The notes beneath the pieces are model-generated. The model did no database searches. It was not told the origin of the DNA and saw only the letters and a program-made list of their open reading frames with translations. Below, one piece after another: positions 34,730 to 42,717 of a stretch of 64,000 nucleotides of DNA. Source of the DNA: Mycobacterium seoulense. GTDB taxonomy: Bacteria; Actinomycetota; Actinomycetes; Mycobacteriales; Mycobacteriaceae. The position numbers were made by a program, and so were the translations under genes. Within the stretch, counting starts at the first letter, position 1. Every line of letters begins with the position of its first letter. The stretch lies in NCBI RefSeq assembly GCF_010731595.1, contig NZ_AP022582.1, positions 1,674,001-1,738,000 of the forward strand. Direction: 5' to 3'.

Positions 34730-35377
34730 ATGCACAACCCAACAACCACGATGGCGATGGAGAACGGTATGTCGGTAACAACTGATTCCGAACCGGCCGT
34801 TCCGGCCGGCCACGCGCGGGACGACGTCGAGGACCTTGCCGCCGAATCCGATGCGGCCGAACTGGTTAGCGGGCCGCCGACCCGAGCGAGGAAACCCGCA
34901 CCGGCACGTCGCGCGATACTGTTCGGACTCGTCGTGATCGTCGCCTTGTCGACATTGCTGTGCTGGCTAGGATTTCGTGTCCACCAGTCGCGGCAGGTGC
35001 AGACCCAACGTGGTCAATTGCTGCAAGTGGCCAGGCAGGGCGCCTTGAACCTGACCACCATCGACTGGCGGCATGCCGACGCCGATGTGCGTCGCATACT
35101 GGACAGCGCGACCGGGGAGTTCTACAACGACTTCTCCAAACGCTCAACGCCGTTCATCGAGGTGCTTCAGCAAGCCAAGGCCACCACGGTCGGCACCATA
35201 ACCGAGGCGGGGCTGGAGTCGCAGACCCCAGACACAGCCCAGGCGCTGGTGGCCGTGTCGGTGCTGACGTCGAATGCCGGTGAGGCCGACCCGGTTCCGC
35301 GGGTGTGGCGAATGCGGATCACGGTCCAGAAGATCGGTGATCAGGTCAAGGTCTGCAATGTTGGATTCGTGCAATGA
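34730..35377 (+). CDS. Mce-associated membrane protein (Rv1972 type)
   Basis: 215 residues: an acidic, Ala-rich cytoplasmic N-terminus of ~65 residues, one membrane helix (AILFGLVVIVALSTLLCWLGF), and an extracytoplasmic NTF2-like domain with LTTIDWRHADADVRRILDSATGEFYNDF and a WRMRITVQKIGDQVKVCNVGFVQ end. Mam proteins of this type accompany mce operons and are thought to stabilise the transporter. The frame also has an ATG at residue 14 as an alternative start. The stop overlaps the next gene by four bases (ATGA). Confidence 0.9.
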   Translation: MHNPTTTMAMENGMSVTTDSEPAVPAGHARDDVEDLAAESDAAELVSGPPTRARKPAPARRAILFGLVVIVALSTLLCWLGFRVHQSRQVQTQRGQLLQVARQGALNLTTIDWRHADADVRRILDSATGEFYNDFSKRSTPFIEVLQQAKATTVGTITEAGLESQTPDTAQALVAVSVLTSNAGEADPVPRVWRMRITVQKIGDQVKVCNVGFVQ

Positions 35378-35976
35378 GCGCGGTCAAGTCGCCCGGAGTG
35401 GGCGAGCGCGAGGAAGCCACCTCGCTGCCGGAAATGGTCGCCGATGTCGACTCGCCAGATACCGATGACAGCTCGGGACGAGCCTGGCGTCACATCAGCT
35501 GGTCACGGGTGATCGCTTACGGGCTGCTGCCCGGTTTGGCGTTGTCGTTGTCAGCTGCTGCGGGGTTTTTGAAATGGCGCGACGCCTCCGTCCGAGACGT
35601 TGCGGTGGCCCGAGCGGAATCCGTGCAGGCCGCTACCGACGGCACCGTCGCGCTGCTGTCCTATCGGCCCGACACCGTGCAGAAGGATCTCGAGGCCGCG
35701 CGGGGGAGGCTGACGGGTACCTTCCTCAACGCCTACACACAATTGACCCACGACGTGGTGATCCCCGGAGCACAGCAAAAGCAGATCTCTGCCGTGGCCA
35801 CTGTCCCGGGCGCGGCGCCAGTGTCGACTTCCGCCAACCACGCCGTCGTCCTGCTGTTCGTCAACCAGTCCATCGTCGTCGGCCACGACGCGCCGACCAA
35901 TACCGCGTCCAGTGTCCGGGTCACCCTTGACAAGGTCGAAGGCCGCTGGCTGATCTCGCAATTCGATCCGGTCTGA
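35374..35976 (+). CDS. Mce-associated membrane protein (Rv1973 type)
   Basis: 200 residues with the same plan as its neighbour: ~45-residue cytoplasmic head, membrane helix (VIAYGLLPGLALSLSAAAGFLKW) and a Mam/NTF2-like domain (SYRPDTVQKDLEAARGRLTGTFLNAYTQLTHDVV...HAVVLLFVNQSIVVG...VTLDKVEGRWLISQFDPV). The M. tuberculosis version is 160 aa, so the extra length lies in the N-terminus; a later start is possible. It is the partner of the protein at 34730; the pair presumably works with the Mce3 tunnel. Confidence 0.88.
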   Translation: MSAVKSPGVGEREEATSLPEMVADVDSPDTDDSSGRAWRHISWSRVIAYGLLPGLALSLSAAAGFLKWRDASVRDVAVARAESVQAATDGTVALLSYRPDTVQKDLEAARGRLTGTFLNAYTQLTHDVVIPGAQQKQISAVATVPGAAPVSTSANHAVVLLFVNQSIVVGHDAPTNTASSVRVTLDKVEGRWLISQFDPV

Positions 35977-35986
35977 GCTCATCGCT

Positions 35987-36340
35987 ATGCAGCACCGCCG
36001 GTTCCAACACCCACCCGCAAGGTCTCTCGCAGCTGTGGCGTTGGCGGGTGCGTTATTGCTCGCGGTGCCACCGAACGCACACGCTGATGTGGTGGCCTAC
36101 CTGCTCAACGTGACGGTGCGTCCCGGCTATCACTTCGCCGATGCCGATGCGGCGTTGGTGTACGGACATGGCATCTGCGACAAAATATCTCGGGGTCGCA
36201 GCTACGCGCAGGTCATGGCCGACGTCAAGGACGACCTCAATACTTCCGATGAATTCCAGGCCTCGTACCTGATCAGTCAGGCAGTTAACGAGCTGTGCCC
36301 CGCCCTGATCTGGCAGCTGCGAAAGTCCGCGTCCAACTGA
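35987..36340 (+). CDS. secreted DUF732 protein (Rv1974 type)
   Basis: 117 residues. A signal peptide (LAAVALAGALLLAVPPNAHA) is followed by a ~80-residue DUF732 domain: YHFADADAALVYGHGICDKISRGRSYAQVMADVKDDLN...QASYLISQAVNELCPAL, with the two Cys expected to form the family disulfide. These small helical exported proteins are mycobacteria-specific and of unknown function. Its place at the end of the mce3 operon, 10 nt after the Mam gene, is conserved with M. tuberculosis. Confidence 0.9.
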   Translation: MQHRRFQHPPARSLAAVALAGALLLAVPPNAHADVVAYLLNVTVRPGYHFADADAALVYGHGICDKISRGRSYAQVMADVKDDLNTSDEFQASYLISQAVNELCPALIWQLRKSASN

Positions 36341-36350
36341 GGAGACCGAC

Positions 36351-37016
36351 ATGAATCATCGCATGCTGATCCTGCCCGCGCTGTCCGCCATGGCCGCCAT
36401 TGTCTGTTCTGGCGCACCCGCCGCGCAGGCCGACAACAAGCGGCTCAACGACAGCGTGGTCGCCAACGTCTTCACCGTTCAGCACCAAGCCGGCTGCAGC
36501 AATGACGTCAAGATCAACCCGCAGCTACAACTGGCCGCGCAATGGCACACATTCGATGTGCTGAACAATCGTAACCTCAACGGCGACATCGGCTCTGACG
36601 GTTCCACGCCGCAAGACCGCGCGAATGCCGCAGGTTTCCACGGCAAGGTAGCCGAAACAGTGGCTATCAACCCTGCCGTAGCGATCAGCGGCATCGAGTT
36701 GATCAATCAGTGGTACTACAACCCCGGCTATTTCGCGATCATGTCGAACTGCGCCAACAGCCAGATTGGGGTGTGGTCGGAGAACACCCGGGATCGGACC
36801 GTCGTGGTGGCCGTTTACGGGGAACCGGATCGACCTCCAACGGCACCCCCCAAGTCAACGCCGACCGGGCCGCCGCCCGCCGTGGCCTTGCAGGACAACG
36901 TTCCACTCGATCCCAGCCCCGACTACGACGCCAGTGACGAGATTGAATACGGCATCAACTGGCTGCCGTGGATCCTGCGTGGCGTGTACCCGCCACCTGC
37001 CCTGCCACCGCAATAG
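36351..37016 (+). CDS. exported CAP-like protein (Rv1975 type)
   Basis: 221 residues, the same length as Rv1975. The signal peptide ends near AAQA (residue ~27). The mature part resembles the CAP/SCP superfamily: VVANVFTVQHQAGCSNDVKINPQLQLAAQWHTFDVLNNRNLNGDIGSDGSTPQDRANAAGF and VGVWSENTRDRTVVVAVYG-like strands, with Cys in two places. The C-terminal ~65 residues are Pro-rich (PTAPPKSTPTGPPP). CAP proteins are exported and in other organisms bind lipids or sterols, which would suit a lipid-import operon; no catalytic residues can be named. Confidence 0.85.
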   Translation: MNHRMLILPALSAMAAIVCSGAPAAQADNKRLNDSVVANVFTVQHQAGCSNDVKINPQLQLAAQWHTFDVLNNRNLNGDIGSDGSTPQDRANAAGFHGKVAETVAINPAVAISGIELINQWYYNPGYFAIMSNCANSQIGVWSENTRDRTVVVAVYGEPDRPPTAPPKSTPTGPPPAVALQDNVPLDPSPDYDASDEIEYGINWLPWILRGVYPPPALPPQ

Positions 37017-37090
37017 ATACGTGGCCATCAATGCGGCGGCGAACCGATGCCTGCCGCGGTAGCGTGATCGTCACTCAAGGAGGCACGCAG

Positions 37091-37435
37091 ATGACACGCA
37101 TCGTCCGGGCACGACGCTGTACGAGCCGGCCGACTGGTATCCGCATCGGGGCGGGTGTATTCGCCGGGTTGGTGGCGCTGCAGCTGACCGGCTGTAGCTC
37201 CAAGACGACGGTCAAACCCGAGGGGGCGGCGCAATCCGTCGTCGACGTCGTCTCGCGCCAAACGGGATTCCGCCCGAACGATGTGAGTTGTCCGTCCGGC
37301 GTCGAAGCCAAGGTGGGCCAAGAGTTCGACTGCCACTTCACCGGCCCGGAGGGTAAGGGATACACCGCGCACATGCGCATCACCAAAGTCGAGGGCGAAC
37401 AGGTCGTCTTCGACGTCAAGAGCCGCCCCAGCTAG
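37091..37435 (+). CDS. DUF4333 lipoprotein
   Basis: 114 residues from the ATG at 37091 with AAGGAGG ten bases upstream. A lipobox (LQLTGC, Cys ~37) follows a hydrophobic stretch. The rest is a single DUF4333 domain (VDVVSRQTGFRPNDVSCPSGVEAKVGQEFDCHFTGPEGKGYTAHMRITKVEGEQVVFDVKSRP) with the usual Cys pair. Such proteins are exported and of unknown function. A 74-nt gap separates it from the CAP gene, so it may be the last gene of the mce3 transcript or have its own promoter. It overlaps the convergent gene by four bases. Confidence 0.88.
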   Translation: MTRIVRARRCTSRPTGIRIGAGVFAGLVALQLTGCSSKTTVKPEGAAQSVVDVVSRQTGFRPNDVSCPSGVEAKVGQEFDCHFTGPEGKGYTAHMRITKVEGEQVVFDVKSRPS

Positions 37436-38382
37436 GCGTCGGCGGCCCCGAGCCGATCCGCGGTGGCCGCCAGCACTTCGCGGCACCCCGCCCACATCCG
37501 CGTGATGATGTCGGCGGCGGACGCAATGTCGTGGATCCGCCCAGCCACCTGTCCGGTGTTGGCGACGCTGGCGTCCATGTCACCCTCGAAATACAGCCGC
37601 TGCACGCGTTGCAGTGCGGCGGCGCCGCCGCCGGAAGACGTTGCCGCGTCCAGCCTTTCGGCGGCGGCCGTCCGGATGACGCGCATCATGCGGTTGCCGT
37701 CGAGGGGGAGTAGGACGGTGGACGTTTCGTCGGCCGCGACGACCGCCCGCTTGAGGTTGCCGTGCACCGGGGATTCCGCCGAGGCCAACAGCCGCGTGCC
37801 CATCTGCACGCCTTCGGCGCCGAGAACGAAAGCGGCCGCCATCGACCGCGCGTCGCAGATCCCTCCGGCAGCCACGATCGGAACGTCGATCTGCGCGGCC
37901 ACCAGCGGCAGCACGACCATGGTCGATGCACCGAACCGATTCTTGAAACCGCCGCCCTCGACGCCTTCGACGATGAGCCCGTCCACCCCGGCGTCGACGG
38001 CCTTGCGGGCCGCCGCGAGGGTGCCCACCACATGAAACACGGTGATGCCGGCGTCGTGGAGCCGGTGGGTGAACAGCGCAGGGTCGCCGGCCGAGGTGGT
38101 GACGAAGCGGATGTCGTTGGCTGCCAACAGATCCACGGTGGCGGGATCGCGGTTCATGATCAGCGCGATGTTCGCGCCCACCGGGCGGTCGGTGAGGTCG
38201 CGCACGCGCCGCAGATCGGCCCGGCCCTGCTCGGACGTGGTCTCGATGATGCCCAGCCCGCCCGCGTTGGACACGGCCGCGGCCAGCTGTGCACCGGCGA
38301 TGTAGGTCATGGGCGCCTGAATGATCGGGATGTCGATCCGGGCGAGTCCGCAGACGCGGTTCGGTGTGGGGCCCGCGGTCAT
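37432..38382 (-). CDS. nitronate monooxygenase family (2-nitropropane dioxygenase-like)
   Basis: 316-residue FMN-dependent TIM barrel. IIQAPMTYIAGAQLAAAVSNAGGLGIIE is the N-terminal FMN region, VFHVVGTLAAARKAVDAGVDGLIVEGVEGGGF the phosphate/active-site loop, and PIVAAGGICDARSMAAAFVLGAEGVQMGTRLLAS the C-terminal phosphate-binding block. The usual catalytic His of class I enzymes (GxEAGGH) is replaced here: the block reads EGVEGGGF, without His, so classic nitronate oxidation is doubtful and an enoyl-reductase-like or other FMN role is possible. It overlaps the upstream NYN gene stop by four bases. Confidence 0.88.
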   Translation of the reverse strand: MTAGPTPNRVCGLARIDIPIIQAPMTYIAGAQLAAAVSNAGGLGIIETTSEQGRADLRRVRDLTDRPVGANIALIMNRDPATVDLLAANDIRFVTTSAGDPALFTHRLHDAGITVFHVVGTLAAARKAVDAGVDGLIVEGVEGGGFKNRFGASTMVVLPLVAAQIDVPIVAAGGICDARSMAAAFVLGAEGVQMGTRLLASAESPVHGNLKRAVVAADETSTVLLPLDGNRMMRVIRTAAAERLDAATSSGGGAAALQRVQRLYFEGDMDASVANTGQVAGRIHDIASAADIITRMWAGCREVLAATADRLGAADA

Positions 38383-38759
38383 GCGCCCTGCGGATCGATG
38401 AGGTCGCGAAACCCGGCGGCCGGGTGGACCGACGCGCCCAGGCGCACCACGCGGTCGCTGAGCCCTTTGTCCGACGTCACCACCCGGATCTCATGCGGTC
38501 GGGGGTCGGCTTGGACGCGCCGGACGATCTCGTCGTCGGCCGAGTTTGCGGCCGCCCTGGGCGCATAGCCGATCTCGATGACGGACGCGCCAATGGCGGT
38601 CGACGGCGGCCGCTCAAAGACGACCGTCACGGGGTCTCCATGCTCGGCGGCCCATCGGTCGAGGCGGTCCGTCAAAGCGACCATGGCGCGGTCGCGGTCC
38701 TTCCACCAGCCGTCCGGGCGGCTCCCGATCACATTCATGCCGTCCACGATCCACCGCAC
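38379..38759 (-). CDS. NYN/PIN-like RNase-domain protein
   Basis: 126 residues from a GTG (MRWIVDGMNVIGSRPDGWWKDRDRAM). The N-terminal IVDGMNVIGS is the NYN/YacP signature with the first acidic residue; DPVTVVFERPP, SADDEIVRRV and IRVVTSDKGLSDRVVRLGA supply the other conserved acidic positions (D, D, D) of a PIN-fold nuclease. It probably cleaves RNA with metal ions. It is translationally coupled to the downstream FMN enzyme, though no functional link is known. The in-frame ATG at 38828 gives an Arg/Val-rich leader that is not family-like. Confidence 0.85.
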   Translation of the reverse strand: MRWIVDGMNVIGSRPDGWWKDRDRAMVALTDRLDRWAAEHGDPVTVVFERPPSTAIGASVIEIGYAPRAAANSADDEIVRRVQADPRPHEIRVVTSDKGLSDRVVRLGASVHPAAGFRDLIDPQGA

Positions 38760-38899
38760 GACCCCTACGGTAGGGCGAGATCGCACCGCAGCGCGAACGG
38801 GCCCGGCTTGCACGGCGCGCGATTTCATCCCTCTCGACGGAAAGCGGTTGGTACGGTCACCGATATCAGTTTCCCGCGGCGCAATGATGGGACAGGTTA

Positions 38900-40084
38900 A
38901 TGACGTCGATTGCCGACACCGATGACCGGGTGGTCTCGCTGGCCCGCGGAATGCGCGAACTGGTGCAGGCCGAGGCCGCCGAATCCGAGCGGATGCGCAC
39001 CCTCACCCCGGCGATCGTCGACGAGATGTGGGCGACCGGGCTGATGTCCGCCTTCAACCCCGTCGAGGCCGGCGGCATGGAACCGTCGTTCACCGAAATG
39101 ATCGAGACCTGGATCGAAATGGCTTGGCAGGACGGCTCTTTCGGCTGGGTCGGGATCGCCAACCTGCCGTCCTCGTTCGCCGCGGCAGCGTATCTACCCG
39201 ACGAGGGCTTCGCTGAGGTGTTCACTGCACACGACAACCGCGTCACCATGGGCGGCCAATTCTTCCCCAACGGTCAGGGATCCGCCGTGGACGGCGGTTA
39301 CCTGGTGAGCGGGTCGTGGAACTTCGGCTCGGGCACCGGGCACTCCCAGTACGTCGCGGCCGGGTTCCTGCCCATGGACAACGGCGAGATGCGTTGGATC
39401 AGTGAGGGCTTCCCCGAGATGCGGGTCGCGGTGATTCCCCGCCACCAGATCAGCTTCAACGACGGCTGGTTCGTGCAGGGGCTGAAGGGGACCGGATCCT
39501 ACGACTACAGCGCCCAGGAGGTGTTCGTGCCGGCGAGCCGCACCTTCGAGCTGTTCGCGCGCCGGCCGCATCGCGGCGCGTCGCCGGCCACCCGGATGGG
39601 CTTGATGCCGGTCACCGCCGCCGGCCACGCGTCGTGGGCACTCGGCGTCGCCAAGAGCATGCTCGACGACGTCCAGGAGCTTGCGGCGACGAAGTTCCGG
39701 ATGAGTGACATGGCGTCGCTGGCCAGCCGCCCCACCTTCCAGAAGGGGCTGGCGCACCACCGCGCGGCCTGGCGAGCCGCCCGTCTGCTGGTGATCGACG
39801 CGTTCACCACCGCCGAGGCCGCGGTCGCGTCGGGGGAGGAGCTGACACCTGCCCTGCGCGCGGACATGCGGGTGGCGGCGGTCTACGCGACCGATACCGC
39901 CCGAGGCTGCGCGGAGTGGGCACACCTGGTCGCCGGCACCAGCTCGATCCGGGAGGGCAGCCGGCTCGAACGCGCCTTCCGGGACATCTACACCGGGACG
40001 CAGCACGCCTTCATCAGCGAGAAGGTCGCCATCGACGTCGCGCAGATCTGGCTCGGCATCATCGACGACCAGCCGGGGCTGTGA
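38900..40084 (+). CDS. acyl-CoA dehydrogenase-fold flavin monooxygenase
   Basis: 394 residues of the acyl-CoA dehydrogenase superfamily, closest in style to group D two-component flavin monooxygenases (HsaA/HpaH type). It begins with helices (SLARGMRELVQAEAAESERMRTLTPAIVDEMWATGLMSAFNPVEAGG), has the sheet domain YLVSGSWNFGSGTGHSQYVAAGF, and ends with RLERAFRDIYTGTQHAFISEKVAIDVAQI, where the family carries RxxRDxxTxxQH. The classic dehydrogenase Glu is absent at this end, favouring hydroxylation with FMNH2/FADH2 from a separate reductase. The substrate is unknown. The start has a GGGACAGG ribosome site. Confidence 0.85.
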   Translation: MTSIADTDDRVVSLARGMRELVQAEAAESERMRTLTPAIVDEMWATGLMSAFNPVEAGGMEPSFTEMIETWIEMAWQDGSFGWVGIANLPSSFAAAAYLPDEGFAEVFTAHDNRVTMGGQFFPNGQGSAVDGGYLVSGSWNFGSGTGHSQYVAAGFLPMDNGEMRWISEGFPEMRVAVIPRHQISFNDGWFVQGLKGTGSYDYSAQEVFVPASRTFELFARRPHRGASPATRMGLMPVTAAGHASWALGVAKSMLDDVQELAATKFRMSDMASLASRPTFQKGLAHHRAAWRAARLLVIDAFTTAEAAVASGEELTPALRADMRVAAVYATDTARGCAEWAHLVAGTSSIREGSRLERAFRDIYTGTQHAFISEKVAIDVAQIWLGIIDDQPGL

Positions 40085-40101
40085 GTCGCTGACGCTGCCG
40101 C

Positions 40102-40788
40102 CTACACCAGGCGCTCGCCCGGCTGTTGGTCGTCCGGCTCGTCGCGCTGGCCTTCGTCCTGGTTGCCGGTGAGCGACGAGGCCAGGCCGGGCCCGGCGGC
40201 GCCGCCTGCCGATGCGCCCTGGGCGATCGAGCCGAGTGAGCTCAGGGGGGCGGCGCCGGCGCCCAGCAATGTCGACGCCGCGTTGACGGCGGCGGGCATC
40301 GCGGGGGCCGGGCCCGGCACCGTCGGCGAGGTGGTCGGCACCGTCGGCGCCGGGCTGGCGACGGGGCCTGCGTTGACCGGCGACGTGTCCCAGGGAGCCG
40401 GGCCGCCCGCGCCGAGCGGCGGCCCCGCGGGCATCAATCCGCCGCCACCCGCCGGTCCGACGAAAGTTTGGCCGGCGATTCGCCCGCCGGCCGAATGCAA
40501 CGAGCCGGCCGTCTCGCTGTCCACCTGGGCGTACATCCGGGCGATGTCGGTCAGCGCAGCGCCCGTCCGGGCGACCTCTGCCTGAGCCGCGGTGTTGAGG
40601 GCCAGCATCGCCGTGCCCTCCGCGGCAAACGCCGCCACCGCCTGCATCGAGACCTCGTCCGCGCCGGCGGGAGCCAGCGCGGTCACCGGGCCGGCCGCGG
40701 CAGCGCCCGAGGCCAGGCCTCGAGTGGCCATGTCGACCACCTGCACCCCGATGACGCCCGCGGCCGGGTCATGTGACAGCGGTTCCAT
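40102..40788 (-). CDS. PE-family protein
   Basis: 228 residues. The first ~95 residues look like a PE domain: ATRGLASGAAAAGPVTALAPAGADEVSMQAVAAFAAEGTAMLALNTAAQAEVARTGAALTDIARMYAQVD, with the GADEVS turn and YxxxD/E-like end. The rest is Pro/Ala/Gly-rich with no PGRS repeats. The PE helix pair is normally joined by a PPE partner, but no PPE or ESX gene is near. Export through a type VII system is expected from the family. The start is the ATG at 40788; the longer frame lacks PE-like residues. A genuine but atypical PE protein is most likely. Confidence 0.75.
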   Translation of the reverse strand: MEPLSHDPAAGVIGVQVVDMATRGLASGAAAAGPVTALAPAGADEVSMQAVAAFAAEGTAMLALNTAAQAEVARTGAALTDIARMYAQVDSETAGSLHSAGGRIAGQTFVGPAGGGGLMPAGPPLGAGGPAPWDTSPVNAGPVASPAPTVPTTSPTVPGPAPAMPAAVNAASTLLGAGAAPLSSLGSIAQGASAGGAAGPGLASSLTGNQDEGQRDEPDDQQPGERLV

Positions 40789-40987
40789 GTGCGTGTGCTC
40801 CTGTGCGAGCGATGAGCGCCGGTACGTCGAGACCAGCTGCGCCGGACGATGAATCAAGTCTAAGGGCGCCGGCGGTGTGCTGCCCACACTTTCAGCCGGG
40901 CCCAACCCGGTCGCCGACTCGGTCCCTAGCCACCGCGCAAAAGCTCGAAATCGTCGGCCTCCGGTGATCGTCGCCTACTATCAGCCC

Positions 40988-41890
40988 ATGCGCGGCTCAA
41001 AGATCCTGATCACCGGACCGACCGGTCAACTGGCGACCCCCATTGCGCGGGCACTCGCGGCCGACAACGAGGTGTGGGGCATCGCCCGCTTCACCGATCC
41101 GGCGGCGCGGGAAGGTCTGGAGAAGGCGGGCGTCCACTGCCAGACGGTCAACTTGGCGGCCGGCGACTTCAGCGAACTGCCAAACGATTTCGAGTACGTC
41201 CTCAACCTCGCGGTGGCCAAGAGCGGGCACTGGGACAAGGACCTCGCGGCCAATGCGGAGTCGGTGGGCCTGCTCATGGCGCACTGCCGCGGCGCCAGGG
41301 CATTCCTGCATTGCTCTTCGGCCGCCGTCTATGACCCACCCGGCGACAACCCCCGAGCCGAGGGCGCCGCCCTGGGCGACAACCACAAGCCGCTGTTCCC
41401 CACCTACTCCATCTCCAAGATCGCCGGGGAGGTTGTCGCCCGGTCGATGGCGCGGGCCCTCGGAGTGCCGACCACCATCGCCCGGCTCAACGTTCCTTAC
41501 GGCGACAACGGGGGGTGGCCGTTCTACCACATGGAGATGATGCTCGCGGGCATCCCGATCCCCGTCCCGCCCGGGGAACCCGCCCGCTACAACCCGATTC
41601 ACGAGGACGACATCATCGCGACCATCCCGAAGTTGCTGGAGGTGGCCACGGTACCGGCGACCACCGTCAACTGGTGCGGCGACCAAACGGTCAGCATCCA
41701 GGAGTGGTGTGGCTACCTCGGTTCACTCGTGGGCAAGGAGCCGGTCTTCGAGGTGAGCGCTCAAGCGCTGCGCGGCAATCCCACCGACTGCGCGCGGATG
41801 CACGAGCTCATCGGCGGCACGACGGTGGACTGGCGCGACGGGTTGCGCCGCATGGCCGTCAAGTTTCATCCAGAGTTGGTCGGCGCGTAG
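40988..41890 (+). CDS. NAD(P)-dependent epimerase/dehydratase family protein
   Basis: 300-residue extended SDR. ILITGPTGQLATPIARALA is the nucleotide loop (GPTGQLA instead of GxxGxxG), LNLAVAKSGHWDKDLAANAESVGLLMAHCR the central block, and HCSSAAVYDPPGDNPRAE...YSISKIAGEVVARS supplies the Tyr-x-x-x-Lys pair. Loss of a standard glycine motif may change cofactor affinity. It likely acts on a sugar nucleotide or a ketone. The start at 40988 is chosen as the first Met before the Rossmann strand. A VOC-gene remnant follows at 41.9-42.1 kb. Confidence 0.88.
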   Translation: MRGSKILITGPTGQLATPIARALAADNEVWGIARFTDPAAREGLEKAGVHCQTVNLAAGDFSELPNDFEYVLNLAVAKSGHWDKDLAANAESVGLLMAHCRGARAFLHCSSAAVYDPPGDNPRAEGAALGDNHKPLFPTYSISKIAGEVVARSMARALGVPTTIARLNVPYGDNGGWPFYHMEMMLAGIPIPVPPGEPARYNPIHEDDIIATIPKLLEVATVPATTVNWCGDQTVSIQEWCGYLGSLVGKEPVFEVSAQALRGNPTDCARMHELIGGTTVDWRDGLRRMAVKFHPELVGA

Positions 41891-41959
41891 GCGGCACCGG
41901 TGCGCCGAGGACCCAACGATGCGCAGCGGCTGCGAAACCTGACGCTGCTCCGCCAACCG

Positions 41960-42059
41960 TCGGCCCCCTGAGCCAGCCCGAAATGATGGCCAAGGGCAGC
42001 GTGACTTCGCCGTCCGCGACCCGGCGGGCAACCTGATCCGGATTAAAGAACTGCGCTGA
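41960..42059 (+). pseudogene. remnant of a glyoxalase/VOC-fold gene
   Basis: Between 42003 and 42059 one frame reads DFAVRDPAGNLIRIKELR followed by a stop, the typical last strand of glyoxalase/bleomycin-resistance (VOC) proteins. The matching upstream part, QPEMMAKG, lies in a different frame, with a stop shortly before it, so a frameshift and loss of the N-terminus are apparent. There is no start codon or ribosome site for it. It appears to be a decayed gene. The remaining intergenic bases to 42095 hold nothing else recognisable. Confidence 0.5.
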
Positions 42060-42095
42060 CGAGTCCTTTCGCTTCCCCGCGGGCGCAAAACGCAG

Positions 42096-42126
42096 AAGTT
42101 CCGAACCCGTAGTGGGTTCGGAACTT
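42096..42126. terminator. bidirectional hairpin terminator
   Basis: A perfect 13-bp stem (AAGTTCCGAACCC paired with GGGTTCGGAACTT) encloses the 5-base loop GTAGT. On the plus strand it is followed by a short T run at the stem end; on the minus strand a TTTT run occurs 5 to 8 bases after it. It lies between the convergent epimerase/VOC remnant and the small membrane protein, where a shared terminator is needed. Confidence 0.85.
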
Positions 42127-42144
42127 TGCCTGCGCCGGAAGGGG

Positions 42145-42399
42145 TCAAGATCCCTTGGCGTACCGAGTCAGGAACCCGACGGCCGCGACCCCTGAGACCG
42201 CACCGATCACGCCCCACAGCACCAGCTGGAAGACCATCGAACCCAGGAACCAGCCGAATGTCATCCCGATGTAGAGGGCCCAGATCAGGCGAAAGGCGCT
42301 CCACAGCGCCACCGCGCCGGTGCTGAGGCCGATGTAGAGGCTGCGCTGCCGGTCCACCCGATTGATCTGCTCTTCGATGCCGGCCGGGACGATCTTCAT
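42145..42399 (-). CDS. small two-helix membrane protein
   Basis: 84 residues from the ATG at 42399 with GAAAGGAAG upstream. MKIVPAGIEEQINRVDRQRS is a charged N-terminus; LYIGLSTGAVALWSAFRLIWALYIGMTFGWFLGSM and FQLVLWGVIGAVSGVAAVGFL are two to three hydrophobic segments; it ends in RYAKGS. The same frame is open far upstream to 43530, antisense to the SOUL gene, but that part has no coding character. I recognise no family. The divergent neighbour begins 318 bases away. Confidence 0.75.
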   Translation of the reverse strand: MKIVPAGIEEQINRVDRQRSLYIGLSTGAVALWSAFRLIWALYIGMTFGWFLGSMVFQLVLWGVIGAVSGVAAVGFLTRYAKGS

Positions 42400-42717
42400 T
42401 TCTGACTTCCTTTCGTGGGGCGCCGCCGGATTGGCGTCGTCGTTGCGCCAAGTACAGACGCGCGAACCGGCTACCGATCCCAAACACCCCGCGACCACGA
42501 CACGCGCCACCCCCGATTCCCGCGAAAAGACAAGGGTCGGGCGACACCGCTGTCGGGGAATGACCTCACTTGCGGGCCACCCGCGCGGGTGGATCAATTC
42601 AGAGGGACAGCCACACCGCGGCGTGGCATGCCCGCTCGCCGGGTATCCGCCGGGGTGTGGGTTCGCGACGCTCGGCTTCGCCTGCTCTTCGAAAAATCGA
42701 GGAAGGAAACGGTCCCG
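42400..42717. other. 318-bp divergent gap with a 16-bp palindrome
   Basis: No gene is seen. The region separates the small membrane protein from the SOUL gene. At 42577-42592 is the perfect palindrome CCACCCGCGCGGGTGG, a possible operator. A ribosome site (GGAAGGAAAC) precedes the SOUL start. Nothing else stands out. Confidence 0.5.

Noticed and set aside
38763..38775. CCCTA-CGG-TAGGG inverted repeat before the NYN gene, similar to ACCCT-TGT-AGGGT at 25252-25264
   Set aside because: Only 5-bp arms with 3-base centres and unrelated genes; the likeness may be chance, so no shared regulator is claimed.
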